From Cupriavidus oxalaticus (GTDB lineage Bacteria > Pseudomonadota > Gammaproteobacteria > Burkholderiales > Burkholderiaceae): a DNA stretch of 64,000 nucleotides. Location of the stretch: NCBI RefSeq assembly GCF_004768545.1, contig NZ_CP038635.1, positions 3,187,501 to 3,251,500 on the forward strand, given 5' to 3'. The number at the start of each line of letters is the position of its first letter. The stretch's first letter is position 1. Below, piece after piece: positions 45,374-56,846 of the stretch. Under the pieces are notes generated by a model. It did not search any database, was not told the DNA's origin, and saw only the letters and a program-made list of their open reading frames with translations. The position numbers were made by a program, and so were the translations under genes.

Positions 45374-46724
45374 AACCGGCGCCTTGCCCGCCGGCACCGT
45401 ACCGGCCGAGACAGTCCCCGCCACGGAACTCGCCCGCCGCATCGGCCGCCTGGCCGGCCCGACCGCGCTGATTGCGGTGCTGCAGGCGGTGGGCCAGCTG
45501 ATCGAAACCTGGCTGGCCGCGCGCCAGGGCACCGCCGCGCTGGCGGGTTGGGCGGTGGTGCTGCCGTTTGCGCTGCTGCTGCAGCAGATGTCGGCCGGCG
45601 CCATGGGCGGCGGCGTGGTCGCGGCGATCGCGCGGGCGCTGGGCGCCAACAAGCGCGAGGAAGCCTCGGCGCTGGTGATGCATGCGCTGCTGATCGCGGT
45701 CACGGCCGGGCTGGCCTTTGCGGTGGTGCTGGCCGGCTTCCCGCGCGGGGTGCTCGGCGCCGTGGCCGGCGGCACCGCTGCCGAAGCTGCCGCCAGCTAT
45801 GCGATCTGGCTGTTCGGCGCTGGCGCGATCCCGGCGTGGCTGGCCAATACGCTGGCCTCGGTGCTGCGCGGCGGCGGTCGCCATGCGCTGGCGGCGCGCG
45901 TGCTGGCGCTGATGTGGGTGGCCTTCCCGGTGCTGGCATGGCTGCTGGCCGAACCCGCCGGCATGGGGCTGGCCGGCATCGGCGCCGCGCTGGCCGCGGT
46001 CTCGTGGGCCGCGGCACTGGCGATGGCGATCGTGGTCGCACGCGGCGGCGCCGGCTTCGTGCCGGTGCTGCGGGTGCGGCCGTCGTGGGCGCTGTTCTCG
46101 CGCATCCTGTCGGTGGGGCTGGTGGCGTGCGCGCTGGCGTCGGTGGCCAACCTGACCACCATCCTGGTCACCGCGCAGCTGCGCCATCATGGCACCGCGG
46201 CGGTGGCGGCCTATGGGATCTCGGCGCGGCTGGAATTCCTGATGATCCCGCTGGCGTTCGGCGTGGGTTCGGCGCTGACGGCGCTGGTCGGGCGCGCGGT
46301 CGGTGCGGGCGACTGGCATACGGCGCGCCGCACCGCTTGGGTCGGCGCCTTCCTTGCGCTGGCGATCGCGGGTACGGCCGGTGCGGCGGTCGGGCTGGCG
46401 CCGGTGCGCTTTGCCGGCCTGTTCACCAACGATGCGGAAGTCATCGCCATCGCGGCGCGCGCGCTGTCATGGGTGGGGCCGGCGTTCGGCGGCTTCGGGC
46501 TGGGAATGGCGCTGTACTTTGCCTCGATGGGCGCCGGGCGGATGCGCTGGCCGGTGGCGGCGGGGCTATGCCGGATCGCGCTGGCGGCGGGGGGCGGCTG
46601 GGTGCTGGCGAATGTGTTCGGGATGGGGCTGGACGGGCATTTCCTGGGGGTGGCGCTGGGAATTACGGCGTATGGGGTGGTGACCGCGCTGGGGGTCAGG
46701 CAGGGGGAGTGGTCGGCGCGGTAG
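45366..46724 (+). CDS. MATE-family multidrug efflux protein
   Basis: A 452-residue polytopic protein with about twelve membrane helices. MATE features include the repeat pattern of helices 1 and 7, LQAVGQLIETWLAARQGTAALAGWAV in the first half, and FGVGSALTALVGRAVGAGDW in the second. It would expel cationic or electrophilic compounds using H+ or Na+ gradient. The start overlaps the HxlR gene, so induction by its ligand is likely. The Ala/Gly bias reflects high GC and is not unusual. Confidence 0.88.
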   Translation: MSETGALPAGTVPAETVPATELARRIGRLAGPTALIAVLQAVGQLIETWLAARQGTAALAGWAVVLPFALLLQQMSAGAMGGGVVAAIARALGANKREEASALVMHALLIAVTAGLAFAVVLAGFPRGVLGAVAGGTAAEAAASYAIWLFGAGAIPAWLANTLASVLRGGGRHALAARVLALMWVAFPVLAWLLAEPAGMGLAGIGAALAAVSWAAALAMAIVVARGGAGFVPVLRVRPSWALFSRILSVGLVACALASVANLTTILVTAQLRHHGTAAVAAYGISARLEFLMIPLAFGVGSALTALVGRAVGAGDWHTARRTAWVGAFLALAIAGTAGAAVGLAPVRFAGLFTNDAEVIAIAARALSWVGPAFGGFGLGMALYFASMGAGRMRWPVAAGLCRIALAAGGGWVLANVFGMGLDGHFLGVALGITAYGVVTALGVRQGEWSAR

Positions 46725-46845
46725 GGATGACTGTCGCATCCCGCCGGTTTGGTCATCTTTCCCGCTGAGGGGAGAGTGAGAACACCTTGCTTGGGCCAGC
46801 TCGGGCGGCTTGGAGCACCCAACACCGTCGGCTTCGGCTTCGGTC

Positions 46846-48288
46846 CTACCTCGCCAGCACCTTCGCATCCCCTTGCATCCCCGCCTCGCGCACGGCCTGC
46901 GGCACCGACGGCCAGCCGCCGCCCAGCGACTTGTACAGCGCCGCGGTGCTGGTCAGCACGTCGACCTGGCCCTGGATCGCCGCCAGTTGCGCATCGAACA
47001 GCTTCTCGCGCGCATTGGTGACCTCCAGGTAGCTCGAATACCCGCCCTCGTACCGGGCAAAAGCCTGGTCGGCATAGATGAACAGGCTCTGTTCCTGCCG
47101 GCGCAGGCTGCCCAGCCGCGTGCGGGTCTCGACGCCGTTGGCCAGCGCGCTGTTCACATCCGCCAGCGCCGCGAGCACCGTGCCCTGGTAAGCGAACATG
47201 GCCTGGTTGCGCTGCGCGGACGCGGTCTGCACCTGCCCGCGGATGGCGCCGCCCTGGAAGATCGGCTGGGTCAGCCCCGCGCCGAACGCCCACACCCGCG
47301 ACGCGCTGTCCCACAGCGCGCCCGGCGACGCCGCCACGGCGCCGAACAGGCCGCTCAGGTTGACCGCCGGCAGGTACAGCGCCTGCGCCGCGCCCAGCTG
47401 CGCATTGGCGGCGATGGCGGCCTGCTCGGCCTGCAGCACATCGGGCCGGCGCGAGAGCAAGGCGGCCGGCAGGTCGGCGCCGACTGGCGGCGCCTGCAGC
47501 TCGTGGATCGGCTTGCCACGCTCGATCGGGCCCGGCGGCCGGCCCAGCAGCACCGACAGCGCGTTCTCGGTCTGCGCGATGCTGGCACGCAGCGGCGGGA
47601 TCGAGCCCTCGGCCACGTAGTAGTCATTCTCGGCCTGTGCCAGTTCAAGCTGCGAAATCACGCCGCCTTCATAGCGCTGGCGGAAGATATCCAGCCCGCT
47701 CGCGCGCGATGCCAGCGTCTGCTGCGCGACATCGAGCTGCGCATCGAGCCCGCGCAGCGTGGCATACCCCTGCACCACGGAAGCCGCCAGCGCCAGCACC
47801 ACGCCGCGGCGCGCATACTCGGCATTCCACAGGCTGGCCTCGGCCGCCTCGGCCTGCCGGCGGATGCGGCCCCACAGGTCGATCTCCCAGTTGGCGTTGG
47901 CCAGCAACTGGTAAGTATTGCCGGTGCCGCTGCCGAACTGCGTGCTGTTCAGGCTGCCGATGCTCTGGCGCGCGGCCGACGCGGAAAGATTGAGCTGCGG
48001 GAAAAAGCCGGCGCGCGCCACCATCAGCTGGCCACGGAATTCGTCGATGCGTGCGGCGGCGATGCGGATATCGTAGTTGCCTGCCAGCGCCTCATCCACC
48101 AGCGCGTTCAGCACCGGGTCGCTGAACTGGTTCCACCAGTCGCTGTCGGCGGCGATCGCCAGCGCGCCGGTGTCGAGCCGGTACTGCGACGCGTCCGGGG
48201 TCTCGGGGCGCTGGTAGTTGGGGCCGATCGCGCAGCCGCCCAGCGTTGCCGCCGCACAGGCCGCCAGCATCCACACGCGCGGGCTCAT
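46846..48288 (-). CDS. NodT-family outer-membrane efflux lipoprotein
   Basis: A 480-residue TolC-like outer-membrane factor with a lipoprotein signal (lipobox LGGC, Cys19) followed by the family start [10 protein letters not shown]. Both OEP repeats are visible, with [31 protein letters not shown] and the second from [24 protein letters not shown]. It forms the exit duct of the RND pump encoded upstream. It starts four bases inside the pump gene and is the last gene of the operon. Confidence 0.94.
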   Translation of the reverse strand: MSPRVWMLAACAAATLGGCAIGPNYQRPETPDASQYRLDTGALAIAADSDWWNQFSDPVLNALVDEALAGNYDIRIAAARIDEFRGQLMVARAGFFPQLNLSASAARQSIGSLNSTQFGSGTGNTYQLLANANWEIDLWGRIRRQAEAAEASLWNAEYARRGVVLALAASVVQGYATLRGLDAQLDVAQQTLASRASGLDIFRQRYEGGVISQLELAQAENDYYVAEGSIPPLRASIAQTENALSVLLGRPPGPIERGKPIHELQAPPVGADLPAALLSRRPDVLQAEQAAIAANAQLGAAQALYLPAVNLSGLFGAVAASPGALWDSASRVWAFGAGLTQPIFQGGAIRGQVQTASAQRNQAMFAYQGTVLAALADVNSALANGVETRTRLGSLRRQEQSLFIYADQAFARYEGGYSSYLEVTNAREKLFDAQLAAIQGQVDVLTSTAALYKSLGGGWPSVPQAVREAGMQGDAKVLAR

Positions 48289-51200
48289 AGCGTTTCTCCG
48301 GCCGACGGCGCGGTGGGTGGAGTAGTGGGTGGCTGCTGTGCATCGCCGGCCTTGGCGGGCTTCCTGGGCTTGCCTTCGGACATGCGCTCCAGGCCCCAGA
48401 AGAACATCGGGATAAAGAACAGCGCGATCACCGTCGCCCCGAGCATGCCGCCGATCACGCCCGTGCCGAGCGACTGCCGGCTGGCGGCCGAGGCGCCGCT
48501 GGCGATGGCCAGCGGCACGCAGCCCAGGATAAAGGCCAGCGAGGTCATGATGATCGGCCGCAGGCGCAGCTTGGACGCGTGGATAGCGGCATCGTAGGCG
48601 CTCAGCCCCTCCTTCTCGCGCATTTCCACCGCGAACTCGAAGATCAGGATCGCGTTCTTCGCCGCCAGCGCGATCAGCACGGTCAGGCCGATCTGGAAGT
48701 AGACGTCGTTCTCCATGCCGCGCATCAGGATGCCGAGCAGCGCGCCGAACAGCGCGAACGGCACCGCCAGCAGCACGCCCAGCGGCAGCGACCACTTCTC
48801 GTACTGCGCCGCCAGGATCAGGAACACCATCAGCAAGGCAAAGGCGAAGACGTAGACCGCGGTGGAGCCGGCGGTCTTTTCTTCATAAGCCTGGCCGCTC
48901 CAGGCATAGGCGTAGCCCGGCCCCAGCACCTCCTGCGCCACCTCCTCCATGGCCGAGATAGCCTGCCCCGAGCTGTAGCCCGGCGCGGCGTCGCCCATGA
49001 CCTTGGCGGCCGGGAAGTTGTTGAAGCGTGTGACGATGTCCGCCCCCGGCACATACTTGGTGGAGGTCACCGCCTTGATCGGCACCATCTCGCCGTTGTG
49101 GTTGCGCACGTAGACCTTGTCGAGGTCTTCCGGGCGCGAGCGGAACTCGGGCTCGGCCTGCAGGATCACCTGGAACAAGCGGCTGTTCTTCGGGAACTGG
49201 CTCACGTAGAGCGAGCCGAACATGGTCTGCAGCGCAGAATAGACGTTCTCGACCGGCACGCCCTGGGTCTCGGAGCGCTCCCGGTCGACTTCGACCAGGA
49301 ACTGGCGCGAGCGCGAATTGATGGTGGAGTTCACGCCGGTCAGCTCCGGCCGCTGGCGGGCCTTGGCGATGAACTCGTGGACCTTCTGCTCCAGCTGCTG
49401 GTAAGTCCCGTCCGCTGTGCTCTGCAGCCAGAACTCGAAGCCGCCGGTGGTGCCCAGGCCCGGGATCGAAGGCGGATTCAGCGGGATCACGACGCCGTCC
49501 TGGTAGCGCGAGAATTCCCGCATCGACTTCTGGATCAGGTCGGCCGCGGACTCGCCCTCGCCACGCTCATGGAAGCCCTTGAGCGTGATGAACAGCGTGC
49601 CGGCATTGGCCTTGTTCTGCGAATCGATCAGGCTGTAGCCATCGACCGTGGCCACCGATGACACGCCGGGCTGCCTGGACAGCCAGGATTCGGCCCGGCT
49701 CGACAGCGTCTGGGTGCGATCCAGGCTGGCCGCGTCCGGCATGACCACCGCGCCGAACAGATAGCCCTGGTCCTCCACCGGCAGGAACGAGGTCGGGATG
49801 CGCATGAACATGACCACGCTGACCGCCACCATCGCCAGGATGATGGCGATCGACATCACCGTGCGCCGGATCACGATCTGCAGCGACCTGTCATAGCCGG
49901 CAATGAGCCGGTCGAAGGAATTGTTGAACCAGGTGAAGAAGCGGTTCTTCTTGTGCTGGCCGGGCTTGAGCAGGATCGCCGCCATCGCCGGCGACAGCGT
50001 CAGCGCGACCACGCCGGACAGCACCACCGAGACCGCGATGGTGATGGCGAACTGCTTGTACAGCTGCCCGGTGATGCCCGACAGGAACGCCACCGGGATG
50101 AACACCGCCAGCAGCACCAGCACGATCGCGACCACCGGGCCGCTGACCTCGTCCATCGCCTTCTTGGCCGCCTCCTTGGGCGGCAGGTTGAACTCCGTCA
50201 TGTTGCGCTCGACGTTCTCGATCACCACGATCGCGTCGTCGACCACGATGCCGATGGCCAGCACCATGCCGAACAAGGTCAGCATGTTCACCGAGAAGCC
50301 GAACGCGCTCATGCCGACGAAGGCGCCGATGATCGACACGGGAACGGCCAGGATCGGCACCAGCGTGGCGCGCAGGCTCTGCAGGAACAGGAACACCACC
50401 AGGATCACCAGGATCACCGCGTCGCGCAGCGTGTGCACCACCTCGTCGATCGACTCCTGCACGAACTCGGTGGTGTCGAGCGCGATCTCGTACTCCAGCC
50501 CGGGCGGAAAGCTCTTCTTCAGCTCCGCCAGCGTGGACCGCACCTGCTTGGCCACATCCAGCGCATTGGCTCCCGGCTGCTGGTACACCGCCAGCAGCGT
50601 GGCGGTCTTGCCGTTGTAGCGGCTGCGCAGCGAGTAGTCCTTGGACCCGAGCTCGGCGCGGCCGATGTCCTTCAGGCGCACCAGCGCGGCGTCGCCGGAC
50701 TGCGCGCGCAGGATCATGTTGTCGAACTCGGCCGGCTCGGTCATGCGGCCCTTGGTGGCGATCGGGAAGGTCTGCTGCACCGGCCCGGTGGTCGGCGACT
50801 GGCCGATGCGCCCCGCGGAGAACTGCTGGTTCTGGTTGGAGACCGCGTTCTTGACGTCCTCGGTGGTGATGCCCAGCGACGCCATGCGGTCGGGCCGCAG
50901 CCAGATGCGCATGGCGTAGTCCGGGCTGCCGAAGATCGACGACTGGTTGGCGCCGGGAATGCGCTTGAGCGCATCCAGCACGTAGATGTTGGCGTAGTTG
51001 CCGACGAAGGTCTGGTTGTAGCTGTTGTCGGGCGAGTAGATGGCAATCACCATCATGAACGCCGACGACCGCTTCTGCACCGAGACGCCCTGCGCCGTCA
51101 CGGCATCGGGCAGCGTGGGCAGCGCCAGGTTGACGCGGTTCTGCACGTCCACCTGCGCGAGCTCGGGGTCGGTGCCGATCTCGAAATACGTGGTCAGCGT

Positions 51201-51470
51201 CAGGTCGCCGGTCGAGGAACTCGTCGAGTTCATGTACATCATGTGGTCGGCGCCGTTGACCTGCTGCTCGATCGGCGCGGCCACGTTCTGCGCCACCACC
51301 TCGGCGCTGGCGCCGGGGTACTTGGTCGTGACCGTGATGGACGGGGGCGTGATATCCGGGAACTGGGCGATCGGCAGCTTGGTCAGCGCCACCAGGCCGC
51401 CCACCGTGATGATGATGGACAGCACCGATGCGAAGATCGGCCGGTCGATAAAGAAATGGGCAAGCTTCAT
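48285..51470 (-). CDS. RND multidrug efflux pump, inner-membrane subunit (HAE1/AcrB type)
   Basis: A 1061-residue proton-driven pump, the usual AcrB/MexB size. It starts [19 protein letters not shown], with the proton-relay helix 4 motif [18 protein letters not shown] carrying the adjacent Asp pair. Large periplasmic loops lie after helices 1 and 7, and [13 protein letters not shown] closes helix 12. It takes drugs and solvents from the inner membrane and periplasm to the outer-membrane duct. Stop/start overlaps of four bases with both neighbours show a tight adaptor-pump-duct operon. No local regulator gene is seen. Confidence 0.96.
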   Translation of the reverse strand: MKLAHFFIDRPIFASVLSIIITVGGLVALTKLPIAQFPDITPPSITVTTKYPGASAEVVAQNVAAPIEQQVNGADHMMYMNSTSSSTGDLTLTTYFEIGTDPELAQVDVQNRVNLALPTLPDAVTAQGVSVQKRSSAFMMVIAIYSPDNSYNQTFVGNYANIYVLDALKRIPGANQSSIFGSPDYAMRIWLRPDRMASLGITTEDVKNAVSNQNQQFSAGRIGQSPTTGPVQQTFPIATKGRMTEPAEFDNMILRAQSGDAALVRLKDIGRAELGSKDYSLRSRYNGKTATLLAVYQQPGANALDVAKQVRSTLAELKKSFPPGLEYEIALDTTEFVQESIDEVVHTLRDAVILVILVVFLFLQSLRATLVPILAVPVSIIGAFVGMSAFGFSVNMLTLFGMVLAIGIVVDDAIVVIENVERNMTEFNLPPKEAAKKAMDEVSGPVVAIVLVLLAVFIPVAFLSGITGQLYKQFAITIAVSVVLSGVVALTLSPAMAAILLKPGQHKKNRFFTWFNNSFDRLIAGYDRSLQIVIRRTVMSIAIILAMVAVSVVMFMRIPTSFLPVEDQGYLFGAVVMPDAASLDRTQTLSSRAESWLSRQPGVSSVATVDGYSLIDSQNKANAGTLFITLKGFHERGEGESAADLIQKSMREFSRYQDGVVIPLNPPSIPGLGTTGGFEFWLQSTADGTYQQLEQKVHEFIAKARQRPELTGVNSTINSRSRQFLVEVDRERSETQGVPVENVYSALQTMFGSLYVSQFPKNSRLFQVILQAEPEFRSRPEDLDKVYVRNHNGEMVPIKAVTSTKYVPGADIVTRFNNFPAAKVMGDAAPGYSSGQAISAMEEVAQEVLGPGYAYAWSGQAYEEKTAGSTAVYVFAFALLMVFLILAAQYEKWSLPLGVLLAVPFALFGALLGILMRGMENDVYFQIGLTVLIALAAKNAILIFEFAVEMREKEGLSAYDAAIHASKLRLRPIIMTSLAFILGCVPLAIASGASAASRQSLGTGVIGGMLGATVIALFFIPMFFWGLERMSEGKPRKPAKAGDAQQPPTTPPTAPSAGETL

Positions 51471-52744
51471 GGCTTGCCCCCGGTGGAGCCCGCCGCCTGC
51501 TGCGCGCCTGCACCGGATGCAGCCGGAGCGGCCGGAGTGGCCGGAGTGGCCGAGCCCGCGGCAGCAGGCTGGGCACCCGTGGGCTGGGCACCGCTGGCCG
51601 CGCCATGCGCGGCCAGTTCGGTCGCCGGCACGGCCTTGACCGTCGCGCCCGGCATCAGCCGCACCAGGCCGCTCACCGCCACGCGCTCACCGGCCTTCAG
51701 GCCCGAGCGCACCACCCAGTTGGAGCCGGTCCATTCCCCCACGTCGACCACGCGCTGCTGCGCCTTGCTGTCCGGGCCGATCACCCAGACCGTCTGCCCG
51801 CGCGGGCCTTGCACGATGGCTTCCTGCGGCACGGCAATGGCCTGCGTGCGCATCGCGCCATGCACCTTGACCCGCACGAACTGGCCCGGCCTCAGCGTGC
51901 CCTGCGGATTGGCGACCTCGGCGCGGACCAGGTAGGTGCCGGTTTCCTGGCTGAACGAGGCGTCGGCGAAAGCGATCCTGCCGTGGTGCGGGAACTCCGT
52001 CCCGTCGGCCAGCACGATGACGATGTCGAAGGCTTCCTGCGCCGGGTACCGGACCGCCCCCGACTTCTCCGACGAGCGGAACGACAGCACCTCGTTCTCG
52101 GACAGGCTGAAGTTGACCCACATCGGATCCAGCTTGGCGACATAGGTCAGCAGGCTGTTGGTGGTATCGATATAGGAGCCCACCTGCCGCTTGGCAAAGC
52201 TCGACAGGCCCGCCACCGGCGACTTGATCGTGGTGTAGCTCAGGTTCAGTTTGGCATTGATCACATTGGCGCGCGCCTGCTCCACCGCGGCTGCTGCCTC
52301 CTGCTCCTTGCCGGTGGCGTCATCCAGGTCGCGCTGGCTGAGGGCATTGCGCGCCGCCAGCGGGCGCACGCGGTTCAGGTCGGCGCGTGCTGTATTCAGG
52401 CGCGCCTGCTGCTGCGCCATTTCGGCCTCGGCCGCCTTCAGCGTGGCCTCGAACGGCTTGGGATCCATCAGGAACAGGGTCTCGCCCGTCTTGACCAGGG
52501 CGCCTTCCGTATAGACCCGCTTCTCCAGGAAGCCATTGACGCGCGCACGTATCTCCACCTGCTGCGAACTCTGGGTCTGGCCGACGAAGTCATAGACGAG
52601 CGGCACGTCGCGCAGCGCCACGGTGATGACACCCACCTCGGCTGCCGGCGGCGCCACCGCCGCCGGTTTCTCCTTGCTGCAACCCGCCACCAGCAGCAGG
52701 GCCAGCAGGCCCGCCACGCCGCACCCGTTAAGCATTGTCCTCAC
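51467..52744 (-). CDS. RND efflux periplasmic adaptor lipoprotein (AcrA/MexA type)
   Basis: A 425-residue membrane-fusion protein. A GTG at 52744 is preferred because AGGAGG precedes it by four bases; ATG at 52735 is an alternative. Lipobox VAGC follows the hydrophobic [13 protein letters not shown]. The beta-barrel/lipoyl pattern [21 protein letters not shown], the helical hairpin ([22 protein letters not shown]) and the second half-lipoyl segment are all present. A Pro/Ala/Thr/Ser-rich tail of about 60 residues follows the last strand. It links the pump to the NodT-type duct. Confidence 0.93.
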   Translation of the reverse strand: MRTMLNGCGVAGLLALLLVAGCSKEKPAAVAPPAAEVGVITVALRDVPLVYDFVGQTQSSQQVEIRARVNGFLEKRVYTEGALVKTGETLFLMDPKPFEATLKAAEAEMAQQQARLNTARADLNRVRPLAARNALSQRDLDDATGKEQEAAAAVEQARANVINAKLNLSYTTIKSPVAGLSSFAKRQVGSYIDTTNSLLTYVAKLDPMWVNFSLSENEVLSFRSSEKSGAVRYPAQEAFDIVIVLADGTEFPHHGRIAFADASFSQETGTYLVRAEVANPQGTLRPGQFVRVKVHGAMRTQAIAVPQEAIVQGPRGQTVWVIGPDSKAQQRVVDVGEWTGSNWVVRSGLKAGERVAVSGLVRLMPGATVKAVPATELAAHGAASGAQPTGAQPAAAGSATPATPAAPAASGAGAQQAAGSTGGKP

Positions 52745-52931
52745 AAAGCCTCCTCCGCCAGCAACCATGGCCGCCCCCGATGCCGGACGCAGCGGCGCCC
52801 GCCGCCGATCCTGTGCCTGTTCAGGCAGGTTAAGGCGCGCCCATGGACGCGCCAATTCAATCTTTCTTGTGCCCGTGTTTACTCATTTCGACAGCCGGGA
52901 CCGGGCTGGCGGCAGTTGTCCGGCCACCGCT

Positions 52932-55313
52932 TCAGCGCCGGAATCCGCCATGGAAGCCGCCCCCGCGGAAGCCACCGCCGCCAAAGCGCCCTGCGCCCTG
53001 CCAGTGCTGCGCCATGCCCTGCCAGCGCTGCTGGCCGACCTCGCGTGCCTGGCGCTGCGACTCCAGCCGGCTGGTGGCGTCGTTGTTCGGCTGCACCGGT
53101 TCCCAGCCGCCGGCGGTGTGTTTCTGCCAGCCGTCGTCGGTGTGCTGGTACACGGAGCCGTCGTGGCCGGCGTAGACGTTGCCGTTGTTCCACACCAGGG
53201 CGTTGTCCTTGCCGGGGTTGGCGACAAAACCGCGGCTGCCGGCGGTGTGCGCGCCGGTCCGGGTGTTGCCGGCAATACCGGCCTCGCCCGCGCCGATGCG
53301 GCCGGTCTGCGCGTTGTAGCCCGCCGCCTGGCGTCCGGCCGCGTAGTCGCCGGTATAGGTGTTGCCGACCACGCCGCCGCGCGCGGCGCCTTCGCGGCCG
53401 GTCGACGGTTTGGCGAACGAGCCCTGGTGGCCGGCCGCGTAGTTGCCGGAATATGGGTTGAACGCCGCGCCGCGGCTGCCCTGGTAGCGCGCGCCGGTCG
53501 CCGGGTTGATGCCCGAGGCCGCGCTGCCGCGCCACTCGGTGCCGGTCCAGGCATTCCAGCCTTGCGCATGCGTCACCGTGCCCTGCCCCCAGCGGCCATA
53601 GAAATTGGCCTGGTTCACATTGACGTAGTTCCAGTTAAACGGGGCGCCCCACCAGTACGGTCCCCAGTACGGCGACGCCGCACCCCAGAACGCACCCGCG
53701 GCGAAGCCGAAGGCAAACCCCTCGGCCATGCCGACGCCAAAGCCTGCGCCGTATCCATAGGTAACCGGGTAGCCGTAGTAGACCGCGCCGACGTAGGCCG
53801 GATAGACGTAGCCGGTGCCGTACACGACCGTGCCGTCGGGGCTGACCACCACGCCCATGTAGCCGGGGGTGTAGCCGACCACGACGGTGTCAGGCGTGAC
53901 CGAGTAGATCCGTACATAGGTCACGTAGTGGAGCGGCGAGGCCGGCGGGATGGTGTAGATCGCCGACGGCACCTCGGTGGCGACGCGCCACGGTCCCGAC
54001 GGTGCGGGCGCCGCGAACCAGACACCATTGGCGACCGCGTAGTAGTGGCTGGCATCGACCTCGATCACCGGCGTGCCCGTGTTCGCCGCATAGCTGAGCG
54101 AGGTACCGGTGATCGGCGTAAAGCGCGGCGCGCCGTCGTAGGTGACGTTCAGGCTGCCCTTGCTGCGCGAGACCGTGGCGGTCTGCGGGATGGTGGCGGC
54201 GATCTCGGCCTCGCGCGCCTGCGGCGTGCCCGGCACCGACACCAGCACGTTGGCCTTGGGATCGGTCGTCGGGATCTTGGCAAAGTCGGCCGGCAACTCG
54301 CGGCCAGGCACGTATTCCCACGGCCCGGTCAGCATCGGCGCGCGGAACCAGCGGCCTGACACCAGCACGTAATACTGGTTGGTGGCCGGGTCGACGAAGA
54401 TGGCGTGATCGGCGTTGGAGACCGTCAGCAGGCCCACGCCACTGACCGGCGTCATCTGCGGCGCGCCGCTGGTGATCACCAGCTCGGTCGGCCGGGTGGC
54501 GAAAACGATGGCCGGTGCCCGCGCCGGGCGCTTGCCGTCCGCGGGCAGCATCGCGTCCGGTTTCATGCCGGCGGCGGCCTTGGTGGCGGCATGCTCCAGC
54601 GCCTTCGGCACCGTCGTCATGACCTCCCATGCGCCGCCCGCGGATTCCGAGCGGTACCAGTAGCCAGCGGCCTTCAGGTACAGCTCGCCGCCCGACTCGC
54701 GCAGCAGCAGGGCGCGGCTGTTGAGCGCGCGTTCATATTGCGTGCCGGCAACGGCGCGCCAGGCGGGGTCGCCGTCGACCAGCACCAGCAGTGTCGGCGT
54801 GGTCGCAAACAGGATCTGCGGGGCGTCGTTGCGGACCGGCACGCGGCCGGCGCGGGCCAGCTGCTGTGACACGGCATAGCTGGCCTGCAACTGGTCCAGC
54901 GGCACCGTCAGGCCGTTGGCCGGCAGCCGGGACACCAGCGCCTGGCGTACCCGGTCGGCGGCGTCCGGCCTGGTGGGGACTTCCACGCTCTCGATGCGCA
55001 GCGCACTCAGCTGCACCAGCCCGGACGGCTTGTCGATATCGGCGGTGGCCGAAAAATGCACGACGCCGTAGGTAGGCGAGCCGCTCTTCTCGCCTACCGC
55101 CACGGCGGCACGGCCCGACAGGCGGTTGCCGTCCCATGTCTCGACCTGCGGCTGGTACAGCTCGACATGGTCGTTGGCGGCGTCGAAATTGCGCGGCCAG
55201 GCCAGCGCTGCGGCGGTTGGCTGCGGTGGCGTAGCGGCCTGCAGCGCGAGGGGCGCGAGCGCAAGCCACGCCGCCACGATCAGGGCGCTGGTCTGCTTGA
55301 GGCGAAAAGGCAT
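52932..55313 (-). CDS. Large exported protein with three tandem beta-type modules and a Gly-rich tail
   Basis: A 793-residue protein with signal peptide (LIVAAWLALAPLALQAA). After an N-terminal domain, a module of about 85-95 residues recurs three times (about 155-260, 265-350 and 375-475): a start like ILFATTPTLLVLVDG or IVFATRPTELVITSG, and an end like YYVLVSGRWFRAP, YWYRSESAGGAWEV or YYAVANGVWFAAP followed by GPW. A Gly/Tyr/Ala-rich hydrophobic central part then leads to a repeat-rich tail of G-N-T-x-T-G and NPATG motifs. I do not recognise a named family; it is probably secreted or outer-membrane. It lies 187 bases upstream of the RND operon, same direction. Confidence 0.8.
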   Translation of the reverse strand: MPFRLKQTSALIVAAWLALAPLALQAATPPQPTAAALAWPRNFDAANDHVELYQPQVETWDGNRLSGRAAVAVGEKSGSPTYGVVHFSATADIDKPSGLVQLSALRIESVEVPTRPDAADRVRQALVSRLPANGLTVPLDQLQASYAVSQQLARAGRVPVRNDAPQILFATTPTLLVLVDGDPAWRAVAGTQYERALNSRALLLRESGGELYLKAAGYWYRSESAGGAWEVMTTVPKALEHAATKAAAGMKPDAMLPADGKRPARAPAIVFATRPTELVITSGAPQMTPVSGVGLLTVSNADHAIFVDPATNQYYVLVSGRWFRAPMLTGPWEYVPGRELPADFAKIPTTDPKANVLVSVPGTPQAREAEIAATIPQTATVSRSKGSLNVTYDGAPRFTPITGTSLSYAANTGTPVIEVDASHYYAVANGVWFAAPAPSGPWRVATEVPSAIYTIPPASPLHYVTYVRIYSVTPDTVVVGYTPGYMGVVVSPDGTVVYGTGYVYPAYVGAVYYGYPVTYGYGAGFGVGMAEGFAFGFAAGAFWGAASPYWGPYWWGAPFNWNYVNVNQANFYGRWGQGTVTHAQGWNAWTGTEWRGSAASGINPATGARYQGSRGAAFNPYSGNYAAGHQGSFAKPSTGREGAARGGVVGNTYTGDYAAGRQAAGYNAQTGRIGAGEAGIAGNTRTGAHTAGSRGFVANPGKDNALVWNNGNVYAGHDGSVYQHTDDGWQKHTAGGWEPVQPNNDATSRLESQRQAREVGQQRWQGMAQHWQGAGRFGGGGFRGGGFHGGFRR

Positions 55314-55597
55314 GGCTTTCTCCAGCGTGGAGGGCACGATGCAGCACAGCAGGCGGCCCATGCTGGCAATCTAAATTAGGCCGGACAGGCGAACAATCGC
55401 ATTTGAAAACATTCAGGGCGCTTGCAAAAAAAGACAGATCGGGCCGTCTGCGTGCATGATGCACCGCCCCTGCGGCGCCTGGTGGTCAGGAAGACACCGA
55501 GGCGCGATGCGCCGTTGCGCCAGCCACCAGCCGCCGCCCTTGAAGCGACCGCGCCACGGCCTCATCTTCAGTGTTTCCCTGGCTATTGCCGCGCCCC

Positions 55598-56743
55598 ATG
55601 CCTCCTCGCACCACGATCCTGACTGCCGCGCTGATCACGGCGCTGCTGCACGCCTACATCGGGCTGCGCCTCTTGCCGGCAATGCCCGTGCCGATGCTGG
55701 TCAAGATGCTTGCTGTTGTCTGGCTCGCCCTGTCTTGCGCGCTGCTGCCCGCCGGGCTGCTGGCGCGGCGCTTCAGCCAGCCGTGGGCGGACCGGATTTC
55801 CTGGATCGGCATGCTGGCAATGGGATTCTTCTCATCCCTGCTGGTGCTGACGCTGGCGCGCGACGTCGCGCTGGCCGCCGCCTGGCTGGCGGGCAAGCTG
55901 CTCGGCTGGCAGGCCGCCGGACTGGCATCGGGCAGCGCCCTCGCCGTGCCGCTGCTGGCACTGCTGGTCACGCTGGCCGGCTATATCAACGCCCGCCGCG
56001 TGGCGCGCGTGGTCGAGGTCGACGTGCCGGTGGCCGACCTGCCCGAGGCGCTGCACGGCTTCACCATCGCGCAGATCAGCGACATCCACGTCGGCCCCAC
56101 CATCAAGGGGCCTTACCTCGACCGCATCGTCGAGCGCGTTAACAGCCTGCAGCCGGACGCCGTGGCCATCACCGGCGACCTGGTCGACGGCACCGTGCGC
56201 GAACTGTCCGCGCATACCGCGCCGCTGGCGCGGCTGCAGGCGCGCCATGGCAGTTACTTCGTCACCGGCAACCATGAGTATTACGCCGGCGCGCAGCCAT
56301 GGATCGACGAACTGCGCCGGCTCGGCCTGCGCGTGCTGATGAACGAGCACGTGGTGGTGGAGCACGGTGGGCAGCCGCTGGTGCTGGCGGGCGTGACCGA
56401 CTACTCCGCCGGCCGCTTCCATGAAAGCCACCGCAGCGACCCGCACCGCGCCATCGCCGGCGCTCCGGCGCAGGCCGGCGTGCGCGTGCTGCTGGCGCAC
56501 CAGCCACGCACTGCCGCCGCCGCCGCGGAGGCTGGCTTTGACTTGCAGCTATCAGGGCATACCCACGGGGGGCAGTTCTGGCCGTGGAACCTGTTCGTGC
56601 CGATGCAGCAGCCGTACACCGCGGGGCTGGTGCGGCATGGCGCGATGTGGGTCTATGTGAGCAGGGGGACGGGGTACTGGGGGCCGCCGAAACGGTTCGG
56701 GGCGCCTTCGGAGATTACGCGGTTGCGGCTGGTGCGGGCGTAG
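55598..56743 (+). CDS. Membrane-anchored metallophosphoesterase (YaeI-like)
   Basis: A 381-residue calcineurin-like phosphoesterase with about four N-terminal membrane helices (residues 5-135) before the catalytic domain. Metal-binding motifs in order are QISDIHVGPTI (Asp, His), GDLVDG, GNHEYY and, near the C-terminus, GHTHGGQFWP. Relatives include bacterial UDP-2,3-diacylglucosamine pyrophosphatase-type and YaeI phosphodiesterases; the exact substrate is not clear. The start at 55598 gives the first helix. The 284 bases upstream (55314-55597) contain no other gene. Confidence 0.9.
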   Translation: MPPRTTILTAALITALLHAYIGLRLLPAMPVPMLVKMLAVVWLALSCALLPAGLLARRFSQPWADRISWIGMLAMGFFSSLLVLTLARDVALAAAWLAGKLLGWQAAGLASGSALAVPLLALLVTLAGYINARRVARVVEVDVPVADLPEALHGFTIAQISDIHVGPTIKGPYLDRIVERVNSLQPDAVAITGDLVDGTVRELSAHTAPLARLQARHGSYFVTGNHEYYAGAQPWIDELRRLGLRVLMNEHVVVEHGGQPLVLAGVTDYSAGRFHESHRSDPHRAIAGAPAQAGVRVLLAHQPRTAAAAAEAGFDLQLSGHTHGGQFWPWNLFVPMQQPYTAGLVRHGAMWVYVSRGTGYWGPPKRFGAPSEITRLRLVRA

Positions 56744-56796
56744 GACTAAGCAGCATCGCCAATGCGCTCGCGAGCGTTACAGCCATAAAAAAGCCA

Positions 56797-56824
56797 TAAA
56801 AAAACCAGGCCCGCAGGCCTGGTT
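56797..56824 (-). terminator. Rho-independent terminator between the phosphoesterase and ettA
   Basis: AAAAAAAA (56797-56804) then CCAGGCC (56805-56811), a CGCA loop and GGCCTGG (56816-56822) followed by TT. On the minus strand the stem is followed by a T run, ending the ettA transcript; on the plus strand it is weaker. A direct repeat of GCCATAAAAAA lies at its left edge. Confidence 0.88.
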
Positions 56825-56846
56825 CTCTTTCACACTCAGCAGTACC

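Noticed and set aside
49953..51935. A 660-codon plus-strand frame opposite the RND pump
   Set aside because: Same antisense artefact; no start signal and no domain.
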